DNA of 64,000 bases. Origin: Herbidospora mongoliensis. GTDB lineage: Bacteria; Actinomycetota; Actinomycetes; Streptosporangiales; Streptosporangiaceae. Both the position numbers and the translations under genes were made by a program. This document shows, piece by piece, positions 26,139-35,957 of this stretch (position 1 is the first letter of the stretch; each line of letters begins with the position of its first letter). Under the pieces are notes generated by a model, which searched no databases, was not told the origin of the DNA, and saw only the letters and a program-made list of their open reading frames with translations. The stretch is from NCBI RefSeq assembly GCF_001570545.1, contig NZ_BBXD01000015.1:62001-126000 (forward strand), given 5' to 3'.

Positions 26139-26984
26139 ATGCTCCGCCTTGCCGTACCGAACAAGGGCGTCCTGTCCGAGGCCGCCCAGGTCATTTTGAA
26201 AGAGGCGGGTTACCGCCCCCGCAAGGACAGCAAGGAGCTCGTGGTCGTCGACCCCGAGAACTCCGTCGAACTGTTCTTTCTGCGCCCCCGCGACATCGCC
26301 GTGTACGTCGGTGAGGGCACCCTCGACGCCGGCATCACCGGCCGCGACATGCTGATGGACTCCGGCGTCGAGGCCGAGGAGGTCGTGCCGCTCGGCTTCG
26401 GCCGCTCGACCTTCCGGTTCGCCGCGACCCCGGGCGTCTTCGCCAACGTCAAGGACCTCAACGGCAAGCGCGTCGCGACGTCCTACGCCGGTCTGCTCAC
26501 CACCTATCTGGAGGAGCAGAGCGTCGACGCCCGCGTCATCAAGCTCGACGGCGCGGTCGAGACGGCGATCCGGCTGGGCGTGGCCGACGCGGTCGCCGAC
26601 GTCGTGGAGACCGGCACCACCCTGCGCAACATCGGCCTCGACGTGTTCGGCGACCCGATCGGCACCTCCGAGGCGATCCTGATCAAGCAGGTCGGGGCGC
26701 CGGAGAACAACGGTTTCCAGCAGCTCATCCGGCGGCTGCAGGGCGTCCTGGCGGCGCGCGACTACGTGATGATCGACTACGACATCCGGGTCGAGCGCAT
26801 CGACGAGGCCATCGAGGTCACCCCGGGCATGGAGGGGCCGACGGTCTCGCCGCTGCACCGCGAGGGCTGGGTGGCGGTCCGCGCGATGATCCGCCGCAAG
26901 GGCAACCAGCAGGTCATGGACAAGCTGTGGGACCTCGGCGCCAAGGCGATCCTGATCACCGACATCTACGCCTGCCGCCTTTAG
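26139..26984 (+). CDS. hisG: ATP phosphoribosyltransferase HisG (long form)
   Basis: 281 aa, ATG with GAAAGG about 12 nt upstream. MLRLAVPNKGVLSEAA begins the catalytic domain; the PRPP-binding loop is DAVADVVETGTTLRN (about residues 150-164). The C-terminal 75 residues are the HisG_C regulatory domain (TVSPLHREGWVAVRAMI), so it is a long-form enzyme open to histidine feedback. It is the first enzyme of histidine synthesis. Confidence 0.96.
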   Translation: MLRLAVPNKGVLSEAAQVILKEAGYRPRKDSKELVVVDPENSVELFFLRPRDIAVYVGEGTLDAGITGRDMLMDSGVEAEEVVPLGFGRSTFRFAATPGVFANVKDLNGKRVATSYAGLLTTYLEEQSVDARVIKLDGAVETAIRLGVADAVADVVETGTTLRNIGLDVFGDPIGTSEAILIKQVGAPENNGFQQLIRRLQGVLAARDYVMIDYDIRVERIDEAIEVTPGMEGPTVSPLHREGWVAVRAMIRRKGNQQVMDKLWDLGAKAILITDIYACRL

Positions 26985-27005
26985 GGCGGCCGGTCCGGCC
27001 GGGCC

Positions 27006-28262
27006 CTAGTGAGAGCCCGGCCGGGCGGCGACGTGCCTGATCAGGTCGCTGACGTGGACGGTGCCCAGGCAGCGGCCCACCTCGTCGACCACCACGAGGT
27101 CGTCGTAGACCCGCTTGGCGTCCTGCCCGGCGACCGACATGGCCGCTATCGCCGGCGTCGTCTTGGGCACCAGGCGGGCGCTGTCGGCGATGCGGTGGGC
27201 GGGCTTCTTGGCGTGCAGGGCGTGGCCGTAGGCGCCGGCCATGTAGAGCAGGAAGCGGCTGCGGTCGATCATCGACTGGGGGCGCTGATATTCGTCCACC
27301 AGGATCACGCTGCTGATCGAGTTCTCCGTGCCGAACGCCTGCACGACCTCCTCCGACGTCGCCGTGATCGGCAGCGTCACGGCCGGCATCAGGAACTCCT
27401 GCACCCTCGGCCCGAGCAGGTGGGAGAGGTTCGGCGAGGTCTCGGTCGCCGGGACCGGCACGTGCACCCGCCCGTCGGAGGGCCGCCAGTCGACCGGCGC
27501 CAGCAGCGGCCCGGTGGCCAGTCTGACCCCCCACGCCCGCACCGCCGCGAGCTGGACCTCGTCCTGCACGCCCGGCGCGAGGATGTGCGCCGCGACCCCC
27601 TTGGCCACGGTCACCAGCGCCTCGGCCACGGCCGCCCGGCGGGCGTCCTTCGGGGCGCGCTCCACCACTTCGGGGGAGATCACGATGACGTAGGGGGAGG
27701 CGTCGGCCAGCACGTCGAGCGGGATGTTGCGGACCCCGCACCCGCCGAACGCGATCAGGTAGCCGGCCGCGCGCAGGCCGTCGACCCCGGCCAGCAGCCG
27801 GGACCGGTCGGCCGGGTCGAGGTCGCCCTCGATGGCCAGGATGATCTCGCGGGGCCGCCGTCCGGCCAGCCGCATCCCCTCGTGCAGCGGCGCGAGGCCG
27901 GCCGAGCCCGCCGACACGGCGGCGATCGGGATGGGCAGCACGAGGGGCAGCCGCGCGTCCGCGTCGGCGGCCGCGCGCAGGCCCGCGACCGTCCCGGCCA
28001 CGTCGGCCCGGTCCCGGGCGGGGGTGCCCGCGTCGATCTGGATGGCGATCACACCGCCGGTGTCGAGATCGACGACCGGGGTGAAGTTGGAGACGGGCCC
28101 GAAGACGCCGGGCGGCCCGCCCGCGTGATGGTCGGAGGAGCTCGCAGGCGCGGCGGCCCACGCCGGCACGTACCCCGAGACGGTGAAGGGGCCGGTCGTC
28201 GAGGACTGCTCACCCGGTGAGGTGACCGCGACCGGCGCCGGAGAGGGCATGGGAACCGACAC
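27006..28262 (-). CDS. Degenerate EAL-domain protein with C-terminal CBS domains
   Basis: 418 aa from GTG 28262, chosen for AGGAGA 8 nt upstream; ATG 28250 and GTG 28322 are alternatives. Residues about 45-265 follow the EAL phosphodiesterase fold, but the EAL triad region reads AIQID and the DDFG loop reads GGCGVRN, so c-di-GMP hydrolysis is unlikely. Residues 285-415 contain two CBS-like motifs (VTLPITATSEEVVQAFG and LVVVDEVGRCLGTVHVSDLI) that usually bind adenosyl ligands. It could be a nucleotide-sensing adaptor. It is divergent from the acVLRF1 gene. Confidence 0.75.
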   Translation of the reverse strand: MSVPMPSPAPVAVTSPGEQSSTTGPFTVSGYVPAWAAAPASSSDHHAGGPPGVFGPVSNFTPVVDLDTGGVIAIQIDAGTPARDRADVAGTVAGLRAAADADARLPLVLPIPIAAVSAGSAGLAPLHEGMRLAGRRPREIILAIEGDLDPADRSRLLAGVDGLRAAGYLIAFGGCGVRNIPLDVLADASPYVIVISPEVVERAPKDARRAAVAEALVTVAKGVAAHILAPGVQDEVQLAAVRAWGVRLATGPLLAPVDWRPSDGRVHVPVPATETSPNLSHLLGPRVQEFLMPAVTLPITATSEEVVQAFGTENSISSVILVDEYQRPQSMIDRSRFLLYMAGAYGHALHAKKPAHRIADSARLVPKTTPAIAAMSVAGQDAKRVYDDLVVVDEVGRCLGTVHVSDLIRHVAARPGSH

Positions 28263-28383
28263 GTTCTGATTCTCCTGTGCGAGCCTCGTCCTCTTGAGGC
28301 CGGTGATTTGAAATTCACCCACATTTCCCCCTATCGACAACCGTGGACGCCTGCTCAGACCGCAGCGACTACGCTGAGCGCCC

Positions 28384-29052
28384 ATGAGCGCACGCCCGGC
28401 CGCCGGGGGCGGACGATGGGTGTCGATCCCCCCGTCACGGCTGTCCCGCTGGCTCGACAACTTCGCCGCCCGCCACGGCGGGCCGCCGTCGGAGGAGAAC
28501 GCCCTAGATCGGGTGATCTTCACCGCCCCGGATGGCGCGCTGGCGGAGTGCCACATCCCGTTCGGACCGTTGCGGCAGACGGCCGACACTCTCGCCGCCG
28601 CGCTGGTCGCCCATGTCTCCCGTGACCGTCGCGTCGCCGTTCTTCTCGTACGTCTGGGGGGACACGCCGCCGGTGTCTTCGAGGGCGACCGGCTGATCGC
28701 GTCCAAAGTGGGCTCCCGGCTCGTCCACGGCCGCAGCGCGGCCGGAGGCTGGTCGCAGCACCGGTTCGCCCGGCGGCGGGAGAAGCAGGCCGACGAGGCC
28801 ATGGGCGCCGCCGCCGACGTGGCCGCCCGGGTGCTGCTGCCGCACCTGGAGAAGGGTCTCGACGGATTCGTCGTCGGGGGAGACAAGAAGGCGATCGACG
28901 AAATGCGGTCCGATAGGCGGCTGGCGCCGCTGTTCGCCCTGGAGACGGGGCCTTTCCTCACCGTCCCCGACCCGCGTCTGGCCGTCCTGGAGAAGACCCC
29001 GGAGGAGTTCCGGGCCGTCAGGATCAGGATTGTCGATCCGATCCAGGTTTGA
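28384..29052 (+). CDS. acVLRF1-family peptidyl-tRNA hydrolase / release factor
   Basis: 222 aa. The VLRF1 core has VFEGDRLIASKVGSRLVHG followed by GGWSQHRFARRREKQ, the loop with the catalytic Gln seen in Vms1/ANKZF1-type factors that release nascent chains from stalled large subunits. ATG 28384 follows TACGCT (28370-28375) by 8 nt, so it may be leaderless. It lies directly upstream of an ABC-F gene, which suggests a small ribosome-rescue neighbourhood. Confidence 0.85.
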   Translation: MSARPAAGGGRWVSIPPSRLSRWLDNFAARHGGPPSEENALDRVIFTAPDGALAECHIPFGPLRQTADTLAAALVAHVSRDRRVAVLLVRLGGHAAGVFEGDRLIASKVGSRLVHGRSAAGGWSQHRFARRREKQADEAMGAAADVAARVLLPHLEKGLDGFVVGGDKKAIDEMRSDRRLAPLFALETGPFLTVPDPRLAVLEKTPEEFRAVRIRIVDPIQV

Positions 29053-29080
29053 GGAGTCGGGGGATTAGGCCGGGCCACCA

Positions 29081-29226
29081 TACAATCAGTGCATGCGCAC
29101 TCCCGATTGATCACTTCCGTGTGCCCACGGTCCTGAAGCCCTTTCTTTTGAGGCAGGTTCACGGCGCGAGCCACGGCCGGCCTGCGGCCGTCCGCGTCTC
29201 GCTATTCACGGGAGTGTCCCCCAACC
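29081..29226 (+). promoter_or_regulatory. Promoter and attenuator-like leader of the ABC-F gene
   Basis: TACAAT (29081-29086) is the best -10 in this stretch. Six bases later an ATG (29093) opens a five-codon frame, Met-Arg-Thr-Pro-Asp, that stops at 29110. The leader then has stems CCGTG/CACGG (29117-29130) and ACGGCCG/CGGCCGT (29173-29179 with 29185-29191), and a T-rich patch at 29142-29149. Layout resembles the leader-peptide control of antibiotic-induced ABC-F genes. Confidence 0.5.
29093..29110 (+). CDS. Possible leaderless 5-residue leader peptide
   Basis: ATG at 29093 would coincide with the transcription start predicted from TACAAT, so ribosomes could load on it directly. The peptide MRTPD contains an Arg and a Pro, residues that often matter in stalling, but it is very short. 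It is supported only by position. Confidence 0.3.
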   Translation: MRTPD

Positions 29227-30825
<1,599 letters not shown>

Positions 30826-30939
30826 TCATAAATTTACCGGGTACGGATCTTTTCCCTGGGAGTAGGTAGCCGATCGAGCCGAAATGACTGATCATGGCGT
30901 GAGTAACGCTGCGGAAGTCTGGCACTACAGGAGGTACTC

Positions 30940-31155
30940 GTGGCCGAGACTCTGAAGAAGGGCACCCGGGTGACCGGGGCCGACCGTGAAAAACTGGCCA
31001 GCGATCTCAAGAAGCGCTATGCCGCGGGTGAGAGCATCCGCGCCCTGGCCGCTTCCACCGGCCGGTCGTACGGATTCATCCACCGCATCCTCAGCGAGTC
31101 TGGCGTGACTCTGCGGGGTCGCGGCGGGGCGACCCGGGGCAAGACCAAGCGCTAG
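30940..31155 (+). CDS. Small helix-turn-helix DNA-binding protein
   Basis: 71 aa, basic. GTG 30940 has a near-perfect AGGAGGT (30929-30935). Residues 30-58 form an HTH: YAAGESIRALAASTGRSYGFIHRILSE, like the DNA-recognition region of resolvases or sigma factors. The C-terminal tail RGRGGATRGKTKR is basic. The strong SD suggests high expression, perhaps a nucleoid-associated or global regulator common in actinomycetes. Target unknown. Confidence 0.8.
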   Translation: MAETLKKGTRVTGADREKLASDLKKRYAAGESIRALAASTGRSYGFIHRILSESGVTLRGRGGATRGKTKR

Positions 31156-31244
31156 CTCCGCCTCGCTGACGCGCTGACCGCAGCCGCTCACGTACCTCAG
31201 ATCCGGAGCGGTCCGCTCCCGGGCCGACCGGCCGGGGTCGGATA

Positions 31245-31266
31245 ACCGAACAGGGTTCGGTAGGCT
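31245..31266. promoter_or_regulatory. Operator-like inverted repeat overlapping a -10
   Basis: ACCGAAC/GTTCGGT (31245-31251 with 31255-31261) is perfect with a 3-bp spacer. Its last base starts TAGGCT (31261-31266), a good -10 for the enoyl-CoA hydratase gene. A repressor here, for example TetR-type, would block transcription. Confidence 0.45.
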
Positions 31267-31298
31267 CGGGCGCTACCGCCAGGAAGGGGTTGCGGGCT

Positions 31299-32102
31299 GT
31301 GGAAGTGACACCAGGGGGGAGAGCGGAGCAGATCTCGGCGAGCGTGCTCGCTGAGGTCGGACTGCGCTACGAGGTGGACGGCGAGATCGCGACGATCACG
31401 CTGAACCGACCGGACAAGCGGAACGCCCAGACGTTCGCCACCTGGTCGGCACTGGCCCGGATCGGGGATGACCTCCCCGAGGCCGTGCGGATCGTCGTCG
31501 TGAAAGGTGAGGGGCCGTCCTTCTCCGCAGGCATCGACCTGCGACTGTTCACACCCGAGGGGGTACCCGGTGAGGGTTCGTTCGCCTCGGTGCTCGGTGA
31601 GGGCTTCGAGGAACGGATAGCCCAGGCGCAGAAGGCCTTTATGTGGCTGCGCCGACCGGACATCATCTCGATCGCGGCCGTCCAGGGCCACGCGATCGGG
31701 GCCGGGTTCCAGCTCGCACTCGCGTGCGATCTGCGAGTCGTGGCCGATGATGTGCAGTTCTGCATGAAAGAGCCGGCGCTCGGCCTGGTGCCCGACCTGA
31801 CAGGGACCAAGCCGCTGGTCGATCTCGTCGGACTGCCGAGGGCTCTGGAGTTGTGTGTCACCGCCCGGAAAGTCGGGGCGGAGGAGGCGCTGCGCCTCCG
31901 GCTGGCCGAGCTGGCCGTACCGGTTGAGGAGCTGGATACGGCCGTGGCCGACCTGACGGCGGCGCTGCTCGCCACGGCGCGATCCGTCGCGACCGCGACG
32001 AAACGGCTGCTCCAGGGCGCGGGAAGCCGCACACTGGAGGAGCAGGCCGCTGCGGAGAGAGCCGAACAGGTGATCCGCATCAGGTCGCTGTTCGAATCTT
32101 GA
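31299..32102 (+). CDS. Enoyl-CoA hydratase/isomerase family protein
   Basis: 267 aa crotonase. ITLNRPDKRNAQT, the oxyanion-hole segment GPSFSAGIDLRLF and AVQGHAIGAGFQLALACDLRV are conserved; EPALGLVPDLTGTKPL follows the isomerase-like active-site loop. GTG 31299 is favoured over TTG 31290 because of AGGAAGG (31281-31287). Beta-oxidation is the likely pathway but the exact acyl-CoA is not evident. Confidence 0.88.
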   Translation: MEVTPGGRAEQISASVLAEVGLRYEVDGEIATITLNRPDKRNAQTFATWSALARIGDDLPEAVRIVVVKGEGPSFSAGIDLRLFTPEGVPGEGSFASVLGEGFEERIAQAQKAFMWLRRPDIISIAAVQGHAIGAGFQLALACDLRVVADDVQFCMKEPALGLVPDLTGTKPLVDLVGLPRALELCVTARKVGAEEALRLRLAELAVPVEELDTAVADLTAALLATARSVATATKRLLQGAGSRTLEEQAAAERAEQVIRIRSLFES

Positions 32103-32104
32103 GC

Positions 32105-32195
32105 TGTTCGCCTCGGGCTGACCACGGGACCCGCCGCCCTTTGTGGGCGTGTCTGTGGTGGGGTGGCTTTGCGTTTGTTGTTCGCCTCGGGCTGA
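32105..32195 (+). repeat. Pair of identical 17-bp direct repeats between two genes
   Basis: TGTTCGCCTCGGGCTGA occurs at 32105-32121 and again at 32179-32195, 74 bp apart, between the hydratase stop and the ABC exporter ATG. The stretch in between is G/T-rich and unlike coding DNA. It may be a duplication scar or a small repeat element. Confidence 0.6.
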
Positions 32196-32234
32196 TCCCG
32201 GAATCGCCCTTTCCAGTAAAGGGTTGGCCAGGAC

Positions 32235-34118
32235 ATGGCGATGATGGGCGGTCCGGGCATGGGCCCGCAGATGATGTGGTCGATGCGGCGCGACGGCGAC
32301 ATGTTGAAGGAACGCCTCGCGCCCGGCACGGTCAAACGCATCGTCCGTTACGCCACGCCGTTCAAGTGGTCGATCGTGGCGTTCCTCGCCCTGATCACGG
32401 TCGGGTCGCTGATCGTGGTCGCCAACCCGCTGCTGGTGAAGCAGATCATCGACGTGGCCATCCCGGAGAAGGACTCCGGGCTGGTCCTGGGGCTGGCGCT
32501 GGCGATCGCCGGGCTCGCGCTGGCCGACGCCGTGCTGTCGCTCGGTGAGCGCTGGTTCTCGGCCCGCATCGGGGAAGGGCTGATCTACAACCTCCGCACG
32601 GAGGTCTTCGACCACGTCCAGCGGATGCCGGTCGCCTTCTTCATGCGGGCGCAGACCGGCGCGCTGGTCTCCCGGCTCAACGGCGACGTCATCGGCGCGC
32701 AGCGGGCCATCACCAGCACCTTGTCATCCGTCTTCTCCAACGTGATCAGCCTGATCGTCGTCATGATCACGATGCTGGCGCTGTCGTGGCAGATCACCCT
32801 GGCCGCGCTGGTGATGCTGCCGCTCTTCGTCCTCCCGGCCAAGTGGGTGGGCCGGCGGATGTCCCAGTACACCCGCGAGCAGATGGAGCTCGGCGCCGAG
32901 ATGAGCTCGGTGATGACCGAGCGGTTCAACGTCGCCGGGGCGATGGTCGCCAAGCTCTACGGCCGGCCCGCCGACGAGTCCCGCCACTTCTCCGAGCGGG
33001 CCGCCCGGGTGCGTGACGTCGGCGTCACCGTCGCCATGCTCGGCACGATCTTCCGCGTCGCGCTGGGCCTGATCGCCGCGCTGGCCACCGCCCTGGTCTA
33101 CGGGTTCGGCGGCGTGCTCGCGGTCGACGGCTCCTTCCAGCTCGGCACACTGGTGGCCATGTCGGCCCTGCTGATGAGGTTGTACGGTCCCCTCACCGGC
33201 CTGTCCAACGTCCACATCGACGTGATGACCGCCCTGGTCAGCTTCGACCGCGTCTTCGAGGTGCTCGACCTCAAGCCGATGGTCGACGAGAAGCCCGACG
33301 CCAAGCCGGTCCCGGCCGGTCCTGTCACCATCGAGTTCGACGACGTCCGCTTCCGCTACCCGGCCGCAGCCGACGTGTCGCTGGCTTCGCTGGAGTCGGT
33401 GGCCCGCCCCGACCAGGGCGAGTCGGCCGAGGTGCTCAAGGGCGTCACCTTCACCGCGCGGCCCGGTCAGATGGTCGCCCTCGTCGGCCACTCGGGCGCG
33501 GGAAAGACCACCACGACCTCGCTGGTGTCGCGGCTCTACGACGTCGACGCGGGCGCGGTGCGGCTCAACGGCCTCGACGTGCGCGACGCCACGATGGCCT
33601 CGCTGCGCGACACCGTCGGCGTCGTCATGCAGGACCCGCACCTGTTCCACGACACCATCGCCGCCAACCTGCGGTACGCCCGCCCGGAGGCCACCGACGA
33701 GGAGATCTGGGAGGCGCTGCGGGCGGCCCAGATCTACGACCTGGTCGCGTCGCTGCCCGAAGGGCTCGACACGGTGGTGGGGGAGCGCGGCTACCGGTTC
33801 TCCGGCGGCGAGAAGCAGCGGGTCGCGCTGGCCCGGCTGCTGCTGAAGGCGCCCCCGGTGGTGGTACTCGACGAGGCCACCGCCCATCTCGACTCGGAGT
33901 CGGAGGCGGCCGTACAGCAGGCGCTGAAACTGGCGCTCGCGGGGCGGACCAGCCTGGTCATCGCCCACCGGCTGTCGACCATCCGCGAGGCCGACGTGAT
34001 CCTCGTCATGAACGAGGGACGGGTGGTCGAACTCGGGCGCCACGACGAGCTGCTGGTGCTCGACGGCTCCTACGCCGAGCTCTACAAGACGCAGTTCACG
34101 AGTAGCCCAGCCGTTTGA
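32235..34118 (+). CDS. ABC exporter half-transporter (fused permease and ATPase)
   Basis: 627 aa. An N-terminal Met/Gly-rich stretch precedes six membrane helices (about 45-340). The ATPase domain (about 360-620) has Walker A GHSGAGKTT, signature FSGGEKQRVALAR, Walker B VVVLDEATAHLD and H-loop IAHRLST. This is a type IV multidrug/lipid exporter that acts as a dimer. The 3' end overlaps the convergent sulfotransferase gene by 23 bp. Confidence 0.92.
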   Translation: MAMMGGPGMGPQMMWSMRRDGDMLKERLAPGTVKRIVRYATPFKWSIVAFLALITVGSLIVVANPLLVKQIIDVAIPEKDSGLVLGLALAIAGLALADAVLSLGERWFSARIGEGLIYNLRTEVFDHVQRMPVAFFMRAQTGALVSRLNGDVIGAQRAITSTLSSVFSNVISLIVVMITMLALSWQITLAALVMLPLFVLPAKWVGRRMSQYTREQMELGAEMSSVMTERFNVAGAMVAKLYGRPADESRHFSERAARVRDVGVTVAMLGTIFRVALGLIAALATALVYGFGGVLAVDGSFQLGTLVAMSALLMRLYGPLTGLSNVHIDVMTALVSFDRVFEVLDLKPMVDEKPDAKPVPAGPVTIEFDDVRFRYPAAADVSLASLESVARPDQGESAEVLKGVTFTARPGQMVALVGHSGAGKTTTTSLVSRLYDVDAGAVRLNGLDVRDATMASLRDTVGVVMQDPHLFHDTIAANLRYARPEATDEEIWEALRAAQIYDLVASLPEGLDTVVGERGYRFSGGEKQRVALARLLLKAPPVVVLDEATAHLDSESEAAVQQALKLALAGRTSLVIAHRLSTIREADVILVMNEGRVVELGRHDELLVLDGSYAELYKTQFTSSPAV

Positions 34119-34971
34119 GTTCCTCGCGGGCGACCTTGCCGACCAGTTCGGCGTCGCTGTAGGTGAGGCGGCGGTGGGCGCCGACCTTCGGGGCGCCCAC
34201 GCCGTAGAGGGCGATCGTGGAGATCTTGGCGCTGAGGAAGTCGCTCACCTGGCCGAACGTCTCGGCGGGGGACTGGTGCAGGTCCTCGTACCGGATCGTC
34301 ATCAGCTGGTCGGCGGGGAGCTCCTTGCGCAGCACCGCCGACAGGCGGATCGCGGCGCGCCAGCGCAGCGCGCTCTTGCCCGCGACCGGCATCTCCTTCC
34401 AGCGCAGTTTGTGCTCCGCGCTGTTGACCCCGAGGAACGGGCTGGGGAACTCGGTGTCGTCGCTCAGCATGTGAGGCTTGAACCAGGTCATCGTCGCCGG
34501 GTCGGCCAGCATATCGGCCACGACGTCGCGGCCGTCGCGGATGACCTGCACGAACCGGGCGTCGGGGAACGCCGCGAGCAGCACCGGCGCCGTGTAGAGC
34601 AGGTCGGGGCTGGCGTCGCCGAACCGGGTCAGCTCGGAGGCCGTCACGCACGGCCCCGCGCCGATGATGCCGCCGGCCTCCTTGCACGTGCCGGGACACT
34701 CACCGCACGCGCCGGGCACCACCTGCCAGGCCTCGGCCAGGACGTCGCGGATCACCCGCGGTGCCCCGGGGCTGCGCGCGATCGACGGCCGCCGGGCGAA
34801 GGCGTAGACGACGCGGGACACCGCGCCCCGGCCCATCGTGAGGTGCACGCCGGGCGAGCGCTTGATGGCACGGGCGAGCAGATCCGCGCCGGAGTGGGGA
34901 GCGGCGAGCACGAAGACCGGCTGACGGACCTTGACGCCGTTTACCACGAGAATGTGGGTCGGTGGTCGCAT
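34096..34971 (-). CDS. Sulfotransferase-like protein
   Basis: 291 aa. VFVLAAPHSGADLLARAI corresponds to the 5'-phosphosulfate loop and FVQVIRDGRDVVADML to the 3'-phosphate loop of PAPS-dependent sulfotransferases. The first loop has Pro-His-Ser-Gly rather than the usual Arg-Ser-Gly-Thr, so activity is uncertain. A cysteine-rich insert GACGECPGTCKEAGG sits near residue 90. ATG 34971 is only 31 bp from the divergent LD-carboxypeptidase start. Confidence 0.75.
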   Translation of the reverse strand: MRPPTHILVVNGVKVRQPVFVLAAPHSGADLLARAIKRSPGVHLTMGRGAVSRVVYAFARRPSIARSPGAPRVIRDVLAEAWQVVPGACGECPGTCKEAGGIIGAGPCVTASELTRFGDASPDLLYTAPVLLAAFPDARFVQVIRDGRDVVADMLADPATMTWFKPHMLSDDTEFPSPFLGVNSAEHKLRWKEMPVAGKSALRWRAAIRLSAVLRKELPADQLMTIRYEDLHQSPAETFGQVSDFLSAKISTIALYGVGAPKVGAHRRLTYSDAELVGKVAREELKRLGYS

Positions 34972-35002
34972 AGGTAGCGCCTAGTCTGACACTCTTTGGG
35001 GG

Positions 35003-35920
35003 GTGTCCGAACGAACTCCACCCCGCCTCCGGCACGGTGACACCGTGGCCGTCGTCGCGCCCTCCGGTCCGGTCGATCTCGACCGGCTCAACCGCGGCCG
35101 CCACGTGCTCACCGGCCTCGGCCTGAACGTCCGCTTCGGTGCCCGCATGCTGATCCGGCGCGGCTACCTCGCCGGGCCCGACCAGGCCCGCGCCGCCGAT
35201 CTGCAGGAAGCCTGGTGCGATCCGGAGATCGCCGCCGTGATCTGCGCCCGGGGCGGCTACGGCGCCACCCGGGTCCTCGACCACCTCGACTGGGACAAGA
35301 TGGAGGCCGCCCGGCCCAAACCGCTTCTCGGTTCCAGCGACATCACCGCCCTCCACCTGGCCTTCCAGCGCCGTCTGGGGGTGGCCTCGCTGTTCGGCCC
35401 CATGCCGGCCTGCGCCACGATCAGCGACGAGGACGGTCCGGAACCCCGGTCGCTGTCGCACCTCAAGGCGTCGCTCATCTCCAGCCTGGAGCCCCGGCCG
35501 GTGAAGGGCGACCAGGTGATGGCGCCCGGTTCGGCCATCGGGCCGGTCACCGGGGGGAACCTGACGATGCTCGCCGCGCTCTGCGGCACGCCCTACCAAA
35601 TGGAGGCGCAGGGGCGGATCGTGCTTCTCGAAGACATCCGGGAAGAGCCATACCGAATCGACCGTATGCTGACCCAACTGCTCCAGGCCGGCTGCCTCGA
35701 CGGCGCCGTCGGCTTCGCCCTCGGCTCGTGGGTCGAGTGCGGCGAGGCGCTCCCGGTGCTGATGGAACGGCTCGGACCCCTGGGAGTGCCGATCATCGCG
35801 GGGTTGCCGATCGGTCACGGGACACCACAGTTCAGTGTGTGGCTGGGGGCTGATGGTGTCATTGATACCGAATCGTGCTCTCTGACAGGCCTTATCGGCA
35901 ACCAGGACAAGGCACCCTGA
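35003..35920 (+). CDS. LD-carboxypeptidase (S66 family, LdcA/MccF-like)
   Basis: 305 aa, GTG start. Ser112 in LLGSSDITALHLAF, Glu in LLEDIREEPYRIDRML and His in LPIGHGTPQ form the Ser-Glu-His triad of S66. The RGGYGATRVLDHLD segment is typical. It would cut the L,D bond of peptidoglycan tetrapeptides during recycling, or act like MccF on acyl-nucleotide toxins. TAGTCT (34982-34987) may be its -10. Confidence 0.88.
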   Translation: MSERTPPRLRHGDTVAVVAPSGPVDLDRLNRGRHVLTGLGLNVRFGARMLIRRGYLAGPDQARAADLQEAWCDPEIAAVICARGGYGATRVLDHLDWDKMEAARPKPLLGSSDITALHLAFQRRLGVASLFGPMPACATISDEDGPEPRSLSHLKASLISSLEPRPVKGDQVMAPGSAIGPVTGGNLTMLAALCGTPYQMEAQGRIVLLEDIREEPYRIDRMLTQLLQAGCLDGAVGFALGSWVECGEALPVLMERLGPLGVPIIAGLPIGHGTPQFSVWLGADGVIDTESCSLTGLIGNQDKAP

Positions 35921-35957
35921 AACCTGGCAACACGCCACGTTTGTAAGGGGATGAGCC

